Source: Paracoccaceae bacterium (GTDB lineage: Bacteria; Pseudomonadota; Alphaproteobacteria; Rhodobacterales; Rhodobacteraceae). Taken from it: a stretch of DNA of 12,592 nt. Shown in pieces: positions 1-5,691 of this stretch (positions within the stretch are counted from its first letter, which is position 1; the number at the start of each line of letters is the position of its first letter). The position numbers were made by a program, and so were the translations under genes. The notes beneath the pieces were generated by a model, which saw only the letters and a list, made by a program, of their open reading frames with translations, did no database searches and was not told where the DNA came from. Location of the stretch: NCBI GenBank assembly GCA_007131945.1, contig SLPP01000144.1:1-12592 (forward strand), in the 5' to 3' direction.

Positions 1-107
1 AGCCGCCCCGGCGCCCCGGCCCCGGCCGGCAGCGCACCCGCCGCGAGGATCAGCGCCAGCGCCGCAGGACGGGGCGCGGCGATGCGGAGTTTGGCGATGC
101 GGGGCAT
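1..107 (-). CDS. Start of a secreted protein (partial, runs off the window)
   Basis: A minus-strand reading frame opens with ATG at 107-105 and stays open to the window edge, giving about 35 residues. They form a classic export signal: a basic start (MPRIAKLRIAAPRP), then a hydrophobic Ala/Leu core (AALALILAAGALP), then small residues suited to signal peptidase. The mature protein lies outside the window, so the function cannot be told. It sits 43 bases downstream of the stop of the Cys-rich cytochrome P460 gene on the same strand, so the two are probably co-transcribed and both exported. There is no strong Shine-Dalgarno sequence before the ATG, so the exact start is less certain than the presence of a signal peptide. 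Confidence 0.6.
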   Translation of the reverse strand, partial: MPRIAKLRIAAPRPAALALILAAGALPAGAGAPGR

Positions 108-150
108 GGCACCGCCGGGCGCGGCCCCGGCCAGGCCCCGCGCGCGCCGG

Positions 151-1305
151 TCAGTTGCGAAGGCGATACTCTTCCTCCATGAACAGCAGGTCATCGGTCC
201 CGTCGCTCATCCCGATATGGCAGTCGGCGCAGAACTGCATCGCCTGCGCGTTCGGCCCCAGCGTCCTTCCCATCAGCGAGCCGTCGGGCATGATCGCAGT
301 ATAGATCCAGTCATTGGTGTCGGGCGAGGTGCCGGCCTCGGCCTTCTCCATCAGGAAGAGCGTCTCCCAGTAGCCCTGGCCATCGGCGCCGATGCTGAAG
401 GTCGGCTTGGCGACGATCCCGCCCGCCGGCATCTCGCCGATCTCCTCGTATAGGCCGTAGACCTCGGCGGCGATCGCGTTGGCGTGGTTGGTGGCGAAGC
501 GCCCGCCATGGGTGAAGGAGATGTAGGGCACCGCGGCGAAGTTCTTCCAGGCGGTGAAATCGCCGGCCTCGGGCCGGTCGGATTCGGTCCAGGAGGCAAG
601 GATCGGCTGCGTCGCGCCGCCCGCTTCCATCGCCTGCATCGCCTCGATCATGCAGTCGTAGAGCGCGCGCAGCTCGTCGTCGCTGACCTCGGGCGGCGGC
701 GCGGCGGCGGCGCAGGGACCGCAGGGCCCGCACGGGCCGCAGGCGGCGCAGGGCGCGCAGGGGTCGCAGGCAGCGCAGGCCATCGCCGCGCAGGGCGCGC
801 ACGGATCGCAGGCGGCGCAATCCATCGCGGCGCAGGGATCGCAGGCGGCGCAGGGACCGCAGGGCGCGCAGGCATCGACGGCGCAGGGATTGGCCGCGGC
901 CTCCTGCAGGCGCGGGACGTGGCAGCCGGTGGCGACGCCGCAGCCGGCGGCGCAGGGATCGCAGGCGGCGCAGGGACCGCAGGGGTCGCAGGCGGCGCAG
1001 GCCATCGCCGCGCAGGGGGTGCAGGGATCGGCGGCGCAGGGATTGGCGGCGCAGGCGGCGCAGGGGTCGCAGCTGGCGCAGGGATTGGCGGCGCAGGCAT
1101 GGGCCGTCGCCGGCATCGCCACGCCGAAGACGAGCGCCGCGCCACCGAGCGTCATCGCGCCCATGCCGAACATGCCGAACGTGCCGACACCCAGCGCGAA
1201 GGCCAGCGCGGTGGTCGATTGCAGGTTGGCCCTGCGGCGACAGGCTGGACGACAACAGGCGCAGCACGCCGCGGCACTCGGTTGCGCTTCCGGATTCGGT
1301 TGCAT
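151..1305 (-). CDS. Exported cytochrome P460-family protein with a long cysteine-rich repeat
   Basis: 384 residues. The ATG at 1305 was chosen over the longer frame because a good Shine-Dalgarno (GGGAG) lies just before it. Residues 1-30 hold a Cys cluster (CCACC) and an RRR stretch. Residues 31-70 are a long hydrophobic Gly/Met/Ala segment ending in AHA, likely a signal peptide or anchor. Residues 71-198 are a repeat of short units such as CDPC, APC, AAC and AANPC, with 34 cysteines. Residues about 205-384 match the cytochrome P460 fold: HGGRFATNHAN, MPAGGIVAK, LFLMEK, NDWIYTAIMPDG, the haem-binding CADCH at 359-363, and the closing EEYR. P460 proteins are periplasmic c-type haem proteins that act on hydroxylamine or bind NO in some bacteria. 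K300 is the best-placed candidate for the lysine-haem crosslink seen in true P460, but this is inference. The repeat may bind metal or thiol-reactive species. Substrate unknown. Confidence 0.88.
   Translation of the reverse strand: MQPNPEAQPSAAACCACCRPACRRRANLQSTTALAFALGVGTFGMFGMGAMTLGGAALVFGVAMPATAHACAANPCASCDPCAACAANPCAADPCTPCAAMACAACDPCGPCAACDPCAAGCGVATGCHVPRLQEAAANPCAVDACAPCGPCAACDPCAAMDCAACDPCAPCAAMACAACDPCAPCAACGPCGPCGPCAAAAPPPEVSDDELRALYDCMIEAMQAMEAGGATQPILASWTESDRPEAGDFTAWKNFAAVPYISFTHGGRFATNHANAIAAEVYGLYEEIGEMPAGGIVAKPTFSIGADGQGYWETLFLMEKAEAGTSPDTNDWIYTAIMPDGSLMGRTLGPNAQAMQFCADCHIGMSDGTDDLLFMEEEYRLRN
700..1095 (-). repeat. Degenerate in-frame repeat encoding Cys-Asp/Gly/Ala-Pro-Cys units
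   Basis: The stretch is built from short GC-rich units such as GCGCAGGGATCGCAGGCG and GCGCAGGGACCGCAGG on the plus strand, which read on the minus strand as AAC/DPC/GPC/APC triplets. The units keep the reading frame of the P460 gene and vary at third positions and at the residue before Pro. This suggests repeat expansion under selection to keep the cysteines. One break at protein residues about 129-136 (HVPRLQEA) splits it into two blocks. Regular spacers are absent, so this is not a CRISPR array. Confidence 0.75.
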
Positions 1306-1390
1306 GTGGATCTCCCTTTCCTCTCCTCGGCCAATGCCCCCGCCGGCAAATGCGGGCCGTGGCGCCTTCGGCGCGCGCGGGGGTGTTCGG

Positions 1391-1419
1391 GGTTCGGGCG
1401 CGGGGCCGGAAAGGTTACA
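1391..1419 (-). promoter_or_regulatory. Candidate SigF-type (ECF) promoter of the P460 gene
   Basis: Read on the minus strand, TGTAACC lies at 1419-1413 and CGAACC at 1396-1391, with 17 bases between TGTAAC and CGAA. The SigF sigma factor of Caulobacter, partner of an NrsF anti-sigma factor, is known to use a GTAACC / CGAA type promoter. The neighbouring sigma gene here belongs to the same type of pair. Transcription would start about 80 bases before the P460 start codon. The match is by eye, and the regulatory link is inference. Confidence 0.6.
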
Positions 1420-1421
1420 CA

Positions 1422-1467
1422 GGGATGCAGAAAAAACCCGGGATGCAGGATAAGATCCGGGATGCGG
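1422..1467 (+). repeat. Three phased direct repeats between the two divergent promoters
   Basis: GGGATGCAG occurs at 1422-1430 and 1440-1448 and GGGATGCGG at 1459-1467, with steps of 18 and 19 bases. The repeats sit between the two SigF-type -35 elements (1413-1419 and 1488-1493). A small inverted repeat, GGAT-AAG-ATCC, lies at 1448-1458. Non-coding repeats of this type at the centre of a divergent promoter region often serve as operators, but no known regulator is recognised from the motif. Confidence 0.5.
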
Positions 1468-1487
1468 GAAAAATCTTCGCGCCGCGA

Positions 1488-1515
1488 TGTAACGATCCGG
1501 CCGCAAGCGCGTATC
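1488..1515 (+). promoter_or_regulatory. Candidate autoregulatory ECF promoter of the sigma operon
   Basis: TGTAAC at 1488-1493 is followed after 16 bases by CGTATC at 1510-1515. The -35 hexamer is identical to that of the divergent P460 promoter. The -10 region is duplicated: GCGTATCCT occurs at 1509-1517 and again at 1519-1527, but only the first copy has ECF-like spacing. The sigma ATG lies about 55 bases downstream. ECF sigma genes commonly drive their own operon from a promoter they recognise. Confidence 0.55.
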
Positions 1516-1571
1516 CTCGCGTATCCTGCAGCGACGGGCGGCAGGACGCCGGATCGCGGGGAGTCGATACG

Positions 1572-2195
1572 ATGACGAGGCCGGACGAGGGCGACGCCGA
1601 CGCGACGCGGGCTGCCGCGGGACCGCAGGCCGGTCGCGCCGCGCTCGATCCGCTGATGCGCGCGGCGCAGCGCGGCGACGGGCGCGCCTATCGCGCGCTG
1701 CTCGAGGAGGTGGCTCTGAGGATGCGCCGGCTGGTCTGCGCCCGCGCCCCCTGGCTGGGCCGGGCCGATGTCGAGGATATCGTGCAGGACATCCTGCTGG
1801 CCCTGCACGCGGCGCGCGCCACCTGGGACCCGGCGCGGCCCTTCATGCCCTGGATCGCCGGCATCGCGCGCAACCGGCTGGCCGATCATGCGCGGCGCTA
1901 CATGCGCCGGCAGGCCTTCGACCAGGCGGCGCAGGACCTCGCCGAGGTCTTCTCCTCGACCCCCGGCCAGACCCATGCCGAGGGGGTGGTGAACCTGATG
2001 TCCGTGCGCCGGGCGATGGACGGGCTGACGGAGGGCGAGCGCGACGCGTTCGAGCTGGTGCGGCTGCGGCAGATGTCGCTGGCCGAGGCCGCCGAGAAGC
2101 GCGGCTCGACGATCGGCGCGATGAAGGTTGCCGTCCACCGCGCAACCCGTAAACTGCGAGTGGCCATCCGCGGCGATGGCAAGGAGAGCGAATGA
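1572..2195 (+). CDS. sigF: ECF sigma factor (SigF / ECF16-like)
   Basis: 207 residues. The ATG at 1572 has a GGGGAG Shine-Dalgarno 8 bases upstream, so it was preferred to an in-frame ATG at 1350 that would read through the promoter region. Region 2 spans about residues 27-107: RADVEDIVQDILLALH, then FMPWIAGIARNRLADHARR, which is the core-binding and -10-recognition part. Region 4 spans about 147-197: LTEGERDAFELVRL, then the helix-turn-helix SLAEAAEKRGSTIGAMKVAVHRA that reads the -35 element. It lacks regions 1 and 3, as ECF factors do. The stop overlaps the ATG of the anti-sigma gene (ATGA), and the DUF1109/NrsF partner places it in the SigF group known from Caulobacter heavy-metal stress. 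The stimulus in this organism is not shown by the sequence. Confidence 0.88.
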   Translation: MTRPDEGDADATRAAAGPQAGRAALDPLMRAAQRGDGRAYRALLEEVALRMRRLVCARAPWLGRADVEDIVQDILLALHAARATWDPARPFMPWIAGIARNRLADHARRYMRRQAFDQAAQDLAEVFSSTPGQTHAEGVVNLMSVRRAMDGLTEGERDAFELVRLRQMSLAEAAEKRGSTIGAMKVAVHRATRKLRVAIRGDGKESE

Positions 2196-2845
2196 GAACC
2201 GAGGATCTGATCGACAGGCTCGCCCGCGATGCCGGGCCGGTGCGGCCGCTGGCCTCGCCGCCGTGGCGGGTACTCGGCTGGCTCGCCGTGGCGCTCGGCT
2301 TCGCCGCGGCGATGGTCTGGGCGATCGGCCCGCGGCCCGACCTGGCCGAGCGGCTGACCGAGGCGCGGTTCCTCATCGAGCAGGGCGCGGCGCTGGCGAC
2401 GGCCGTGGCCGCGGCGCTGGCGGCGCTGGCCCTGACCCTGCCCGACGCGTCGCGCGCCTGGCGGTTCCTGCCGGTGATCCCCGGCGCGGCCTGGCTGGCG
2501 ACGCTGGGCATCGGCTGCGCGCGCGACTGGGCGCAGATGGGCCCCGACGGGCTGCGCCTGACGCCGGACCCCGAATGCTTCGTCTACATCGTGATCATCG
2601 GCTCGCTGCCGCTCCTCGTCCTGGTCCTGATGCTGCGCCGCGGCGTGCCCTTGCGGCCCTCTTGGACGCTGGGGTTGGCGGCGCTCGCCGCCGCCGCGAT
2701 CGGGAATTTCGCGCTGCGGCTCTTCCACATGCAGGACGCGGCGCTGATGGTGCTGGTGTGGCAGGTGGGCGCGGTGGCGCTGATCGCCGCCCTCGCCGCG
2801 CTCTGTGGCCGCTCGATCCTGCGCTGGCCGGGGCTGCCGGCATGA
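2192..2845 (+). CDS. nrsF: NrsF-type (DUF1109) membrane anti-sigma factor
   Basis: 217 residues with about six hydrophobic helices (near 27-45, 64-83, 92-108, 129-148, 158-174, 183-205) and a short cytoplasmic N-terminus (MRTEDLIDRLARD), the layout of the DUF1109/NrsF family. NrsF holds its ECF sigma factor at the inner membrane and lets it go under stress. Known NrsF proteins carry two conserved cysteines important for signalling. Here C129 (in PDPECFVYI) matches the first, but the second position, normally in an HC pair, appears to be HM (H179-M180). Other cysteines are C109 and C205. Its ATG overlaps the sigma stop by four bases, and its stop overlaps the next ATG in the same way, pointing to coupled translation of all three genes. 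Confidence 0.82.
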   Translation: MRTEDLIDRLARDAGPVRPLASPPWRVLGWLAVALGFAAAMVWAIGPRPDLAERLTEARFLIEQGAALATAVAAALAALALTLPDASRAWRFLPVIPGAAWLATLGIGCARDWAQMGPDGLRLTPDPECFVYIVIIGSLPLLVLVLMLRRGVPLRPSWTLGLAALAAAAIGNFALRLFHMQDAALMVLVWQVGAVALIAALAALCGRSILRWPGLPA

Positions 2846-3585
2846 GCGCGCCGGCGAACGGGGCGGAAACCGACACCCCGCGCGGGATCGCCACGCCGGA
2901 TCTCGCGCGGCTCGACCGGGCGGCGCTTCTGGAGATGGCGGCCGCGGCGGACGAGATCGCCGAGTGCAGCCGCGTGCTGAAGAAGGCCGGGCTCAACCCG
3001 GTGGGCGAAGTGCTCAAGGGCCAGGGCCAGTTCATCAAGCTCAACCACTACCCCAAGGGCGACGTCTTCGACCGCGAGACGCAGAGCCAGTACTACTACC
3101 ACGCGCACCGGGCGGGCGAGCACGGCCATTTCCACTGCTTCCTGCGCGCCCCGGGCATGCCCGAAGGCGTCGCCCCGGTGGCCGAGGCCGAGGGCCGCGA
3201 CTGGCCTTCGGGCGAGAAGGCGCTGGCGCATCTGGTGGCGGTGTCGATGGACCGCTACGGGGTGCCGATCCGGCTCTTCACCACCAACCAGTGGGTCACC
3301 GGCGAGACCTGGTACGCGGCCGGCGACGTGATCCGCATGCTGCCGCGCTTCGCCATCGACCACGCCCATCCGAGCTGGCCGACCAACCGCTGGCTCACCG
3401 CGCTCCTGCGCCTCTTCCGGCCCCAGATCGAGGCCCTGATCGCGGCCCGCGACGCGGCGCTGGCCGCCCACCGCGCCGCCCATCCCGACACCGACCCCTT
3501 CACCGACAAATCCCTCGAAACCCTCTCCGAAACCGGCATCGACGTCGACGAACAGATCAACGCCGTGAAACGGGCGCTCGGCTGA
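2842..3585 (+). CDS. His- and Tyr-rich conserved protein of unknown function (DUF6969-like)
   Basis: 247 residues, soluble, with no signal peptide or membrane helix. I believe this is the family labelled DUF6969, common in Rhodobacterales, but have no function for it. The core at about residues 68-95 is unusual: HYPKGDVFD, then QSQYYYHAHR, then EHGHFHCF. At least six histidines lie in under 30 residues, alternating in a way that suggests a metal site or a beta-strand active site. A second conserved-looking block is TTNQWVTGETWY at about 151-162. The start ATG overlaps the anti-sigma stop (ATGA), so it is translated with the sigma and anti-sigma factors and may act in the same stress response. 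Confidence 0.75.
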   Translation: MSAPANGAETDTPRGIATPDLARLDRAALLEMAAAADEIAECSRVLKKAGLNPVGEVLKGQGQFIKLNHYPKGDVFDRETQSQYYYHAHRAGEHGHFHCFLRAPGMPEGVAPVAEAEGRDWPSGEKALAHLVAVSMDRYGVPIRLFTTNQWVTGETWYAAGDVIRMLPRFAIDHAHPSWPTNRWLTALLRLFRPQIEALIAARDAALAAHRAAHPDTDPFTDKSLETLSETGIDVDEQINAVKRALG

Positions 3586-3599
3586 GCCGACCGGCTCAG
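3582..3599. terminator. Hairpin shared by two convergent genes
   Basis: CTGAGCC-GACC-GGCTCAG forms a perfect 7-base-pair stem with a 4-base loop. The stem contains the stop codons of both convergent genes: TGA at 3583-3585 on plus and TGA at 3598-3596 on minus. It may act as a two-way terminator or end protector. There is no T-run on either side, so it is not a classic Rho-independent terminator. Confidence 0.45.
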
Positions 3600-4306
3600 G
3601 CGCGGGCGGCGGCGTCGATCTGCTGGCCGGTCCGCTCGACCGCGGCGGCGGCGACGAGCGCGGTGAAGAGCGCGCGCTGGCGGCGGGCGTAGAACAGATG
3701 TTCGGGATGCCATTGCACGCCCAGCGCGAAAGGCGGCGTGACGCGCTCGATCGCCTGCACCATCCCGCCCTCGTCGCGCGCCGCGACGCGCAGCCCGACG
3801 CCCAGCCGGTCCACCGCCTGCGTATGCAGCGCGTTGACCCGCATCGTCTGCCTCCCGGCGATCCGCGCCAGCAGGGTGTCGTCATCGACCGCGACGGTCT
3901 TGCGCGGCAGAACCGTCCAGCGAAAGCGGCTGCCCTGGTACTGCGCATAGGCGTCCTGGTGCAGGTCGCCGCCGAGCGCCACGTTCAGCATCTGCGCCCC
4001 GCGGCAGATCCCCAGAACCGGCTTTCCGGCCTCCAGCGCCTCCAGCACCAGCCGCCGTTCGAGCGCGTCGCGCGCCGGGTCCAGCCGGGCCGCGGCGACC
4101 AGCCTGCCCTGGTAGAGATCGGGCGAGATGTCGTCGCCGCCGCCGACGATCAGCCCGTCCACCGCGCCGATATCGGCCTCGCGCGCCGTGTCCCAGCGCA
4201 GCCCCCTGCCGCCGGCGAGCCAGAGGTTGAAGGCGATCAGCGGAAATACCCGCCAGCCGGTGCGGCGCGAACAGGTCACGCCGATGCGCGGCCTCAGGCG
4301 TCCCAT
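3596..4306 (-). CDS. Class I glutamine amidotransferase, gamma-glutamyl hydrolase type (peptidase C26)
   Basis: 236 residues, close to the usual 240-260 of PuuD-like gamma-glutamyl-GABA hydrolases. The ATG at 4306 gives a natural family start (RPRIGVTCSRR). Family landmarks are GLIVGGGDDISPDLY (51-65), the nucleophile elbow GICRGAQMLN with C101, NALHTQAVD (158-166), and GVQWHPE with H200 and E202 completing the Cys-His-Glu triad. All catalytic residues are present. Such enzymes cleave gamma-glutamyl amide bonds in the cytoplasm. The gene overlaps the end of the upstream amidoligase gene by 13 bases, so the two are made together and probably work on the same gamma-linked compound. Polyamine genes are absent nearby, so a simple putrescine-pathway role is not supported. 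Confidence 0.85.
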   Translation of the reverse strand: MGRLRPRIGVTCSRRTGWRVFPLIAFNLWLAGGRGLRWDTAREADIGAVDGLIVGGGDDISPDLYQGRLVAAARLDPARDALERRLVLEALEAGKPVLGICRGAQMLNVALGGDLHQDAYAQYQGSRFRWTVLPRKTVAVDDDTLLARIAGRQTMRVNALHTQAVDRLGVGLRVAARDEGGMVQAIERVTPPFALGVQWHPEHLFYARRQRALFTALVAAAAVERTGQQIDAAARA

Positions 4307-5295
4307 ATGCGCGCCTCGAAGAGCCGCGCCTCGACCGCGCGCGCCCAGTCGCCGCGAATCGTCGTGTAGGCGGCGCGATGCGCGAGCCAGGCCTCGGCCA
4401 GATCGGCGAGTAGATCGTGCCGGGCGGCGACGCGCTCGACCAGGCACCAGCGGTTCCATTCATAGGCCAGCGTCCAGCCGGCCTCGTCGATGCGCGCCTC
4501 GGGCAGCCGGTAGTGGAAGGTCGGCCGCCCGCCCTTGGTCTTGCCCGCGCCGAGCGCCGCGCGGACCCGCTCGCCGCGCAGATGTTCGAGCAGCGGCAGC
4601 AGGTCGAGGCTGCGGTTGCGCGTCGGCGTGAGTTCGAGCCAGGCAGCGGCCAGGTCGTCTATGTCCCAGCAGCCACCCTCGGCGGCGAGGCGGTCGACCA
4701 GCGCCCGCGGCCAGGGCGCAACGAAGGGCAGGATCCGGCGCGCCAGGTCGATCGGATCGGCGGCGCGCAGCCAGTCCTCGAGCAGCGCGAAGGCGCGCAC
4801 CACGGGCAGGATGAAACCGGCATCCTCGGCCGCGACCTCGGGGTTGAGATGCACGCCGAAACCGAAGGCGAGCGCGTCGCGCGTGCCGCGCGCGCCGGCT
4901 TGGCGCAGCGCCGCGACCAGCGCCTCGGCCTGCGGCAGATCGTCGGGCCGCAGCGGCGGCGTCACGATCTCGACCGGCACCAGCTCGCCCAGCGTGCCGG
5001 CGACCAGCTTCTCGGCGGTCGCGTCGCCCAGCGCGATGTCGAGCTCGACCCGGATCTCGCCGAAGCGCGTCGCCGCGACCTTCAGCTCGCGCTCGCCCAA
5101 CGGTCGGACGCACCCGCCCCATTCGCGCGCCACCAGCGCGCCGGCCTCGGCGACCGAGAGGCCGGCGAACTCGATCTCGATCCCCGTCGCGCGCAGCGCA
5201 CCATCGGCCCGCCTCGGTCGTGGCAGTGACCAGAAGGCGTACCGCGCAACGCGTCCTGTCACGCTGTCGCGCGCGGCGGGGTCGGCGGGTTGCAT
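4294..5295 (-). CDS. Putative amidoligase (Amidoligase_2, glutamine-synthetase-like fold)
   Basis: 333 residues, a typical length for the family. These are ATP-dependent COOH-NH2 ligases distantly related to glutamine synthetase and gamma-glutamylcysteine ligase. Visible landmarks are GIEIEF at 38-43 (paired Glu, expected metal ligands), PVEIVTPPL at 107-115, FGFGVHLNPEV at 144-154 with H149 and N151, TPTRNRSLD at 223-231, and GRPTFHYRLPEARID at 256-270. The ATG at 5295 has only a weak GGGTGA sequence before it. It is followed, with a 13-base overlap, by the class I amidotransferase. Comparative genomics by Iyer, Aravind and colleagues linked amidoligases with such hydrolases and with gamma-glutamylcyclotransferase-like proteins. 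The substrate, whether a small metabolite or a peptide, is not known. Confidence 0.82.
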   Translation of the reverse strand: MQPADPAARDSVTGRVARYAFWSLPRPRRADGALRATGIEIEFAGLSVAEAGALVAREWGGCVRPLGERELKVAATRFGEIRVELDIALGDATAEKLVAGTLGELVPVEIVTPPLRPDDLPQAEALVAALRQAGARGTRDALAFGFGVHLNPEVAAEDAGFILPVVRAFALLEDWLRAADPIDLARRILPFVAPWPRALVDRLAAEGGCWDIDDLAAAWLELTPTRNRSLDLLPLLEHLRGERVRAALGAGKTKGGRPTFHYRLPEARIDEAGWTLAYEWNRWCLVERVAARHDLLADLAEAWLAHRAAYTTIRGDWARAVEARLFEARIWDA

Positions 5296-5320
5296 CGTTC
5301 ACCCGTTCATCCAACGGCAT

Positions 5321-5344
5321 CGCCCGCCCGAAACGGGGCGGGCG
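5321..5344 (-). terminator. Strong GC-rich hairpin between the coiled-coil gene and the amidoligase gene
   Basis: CGCCCGCCC (5321-5329) and GGGCGGGCG (5336-5344) form a perfect 9-base-pair, all-GC stem with a 6-base loop (GAAACG on plus). It lies in the 80-base gap after the stop of the 94-residue protein and before the amidoligase start. It could end the upstream transcript or attenuate read-through. No T-run follows on the minus strand. Confidence 0.45.
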
Positions 5345-5375
5345 GCGCGCGCGATCCGGGAGCCTTGGCGGCGGC

Positions 5376-5660
5376 TCACTTGAAGTGCTTGGCCGCGTTC
5401 TGGAAGCCTTCGCTGATGTTCTTCCACGCGTCCTGGAAGCTCTTGTTCATGTCGTCCCAGGCCTTTTCCGAAGCGGCGCGCGCCTCGCGCATCTTCTCCT
5501 CGGCCTCGTCGCGCCGCTGGCGCATTTCCTTGATCTGCTCCTCGTAGCGGATGCGCGCCTCGGCCTCGGCCTTCTTCGCCTCGGCCTGCATCCTGTCGAT
5601 CTGCGCGTTCCAGCTGTCGAGCTGCGCCTTGATCTTGTCGATATAGGCTTCCCGATCCAT
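5376..5660 (-). CDS. Small all-helical coiled-coil protein (sll1863-type stress family)
   Basis: 94 residues with a strong GGAGG Shine-Dalgarno just before the ATG at 5660. The protein is highly charged and almost entirely Lys/Glu/Arg/Ala-rich helix. Heptad-like stretches run over residues about 5-70 (YIDKIKAQLDSWNAQIDRMQ, then EEQIKEMRQRRDEAEEKM), followed by an amphipathic tail rich in Trp and Phe (KAWDDMNKSF, DAWKNISEGF). There is no signal peptide, cysteine or enzyme motif. The pattern resembles the family that NCBI names after Synechocystis sll1863, described as a stress-response protein; the molecular role is unknown. It is divergent from the gamma-glutamylcyclotransferase-like gene, with only 31 bases between the two starts. 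Confidence 0.75.
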   Translation of the reverse strand: MDREAYIDKIKAQLDSWNAQIDRMQAEAKKAEAEARIRYEEQIKEMRQRRDEAEEKMREARAASEKAWDDMNKSFQDAWKNISEGFQNAAKHFK

Positions 5661-5691
5661 ATGACCCCTCCACGGTGATGACGGAGGCAGT

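Noticed and set aside
700..1095. Short tandem-like DNA units that might look like a CRISPR array or minisatellite
   Set aside because: The units are degenerate, have no unique spacers of constant length, and keep the reading frame of the P460 gene as Cys-Pro repeats.
1350..1571. Upstream extension of the sigma factor frame from an ATG at 1350
   Set aside because: It would code through both promoter elements and the direct repeats and has no family similarity; the ATG at 1572 has a clear Shine-Dalgarno.
484..1575. Long plus-strand frame with Gly/Ala-rich repeats opposite the P460 gene
   Set aside because: It is the antisense shadow of the Cys repeat, has low complexity and no family features, and runs across the divergent promoter region.
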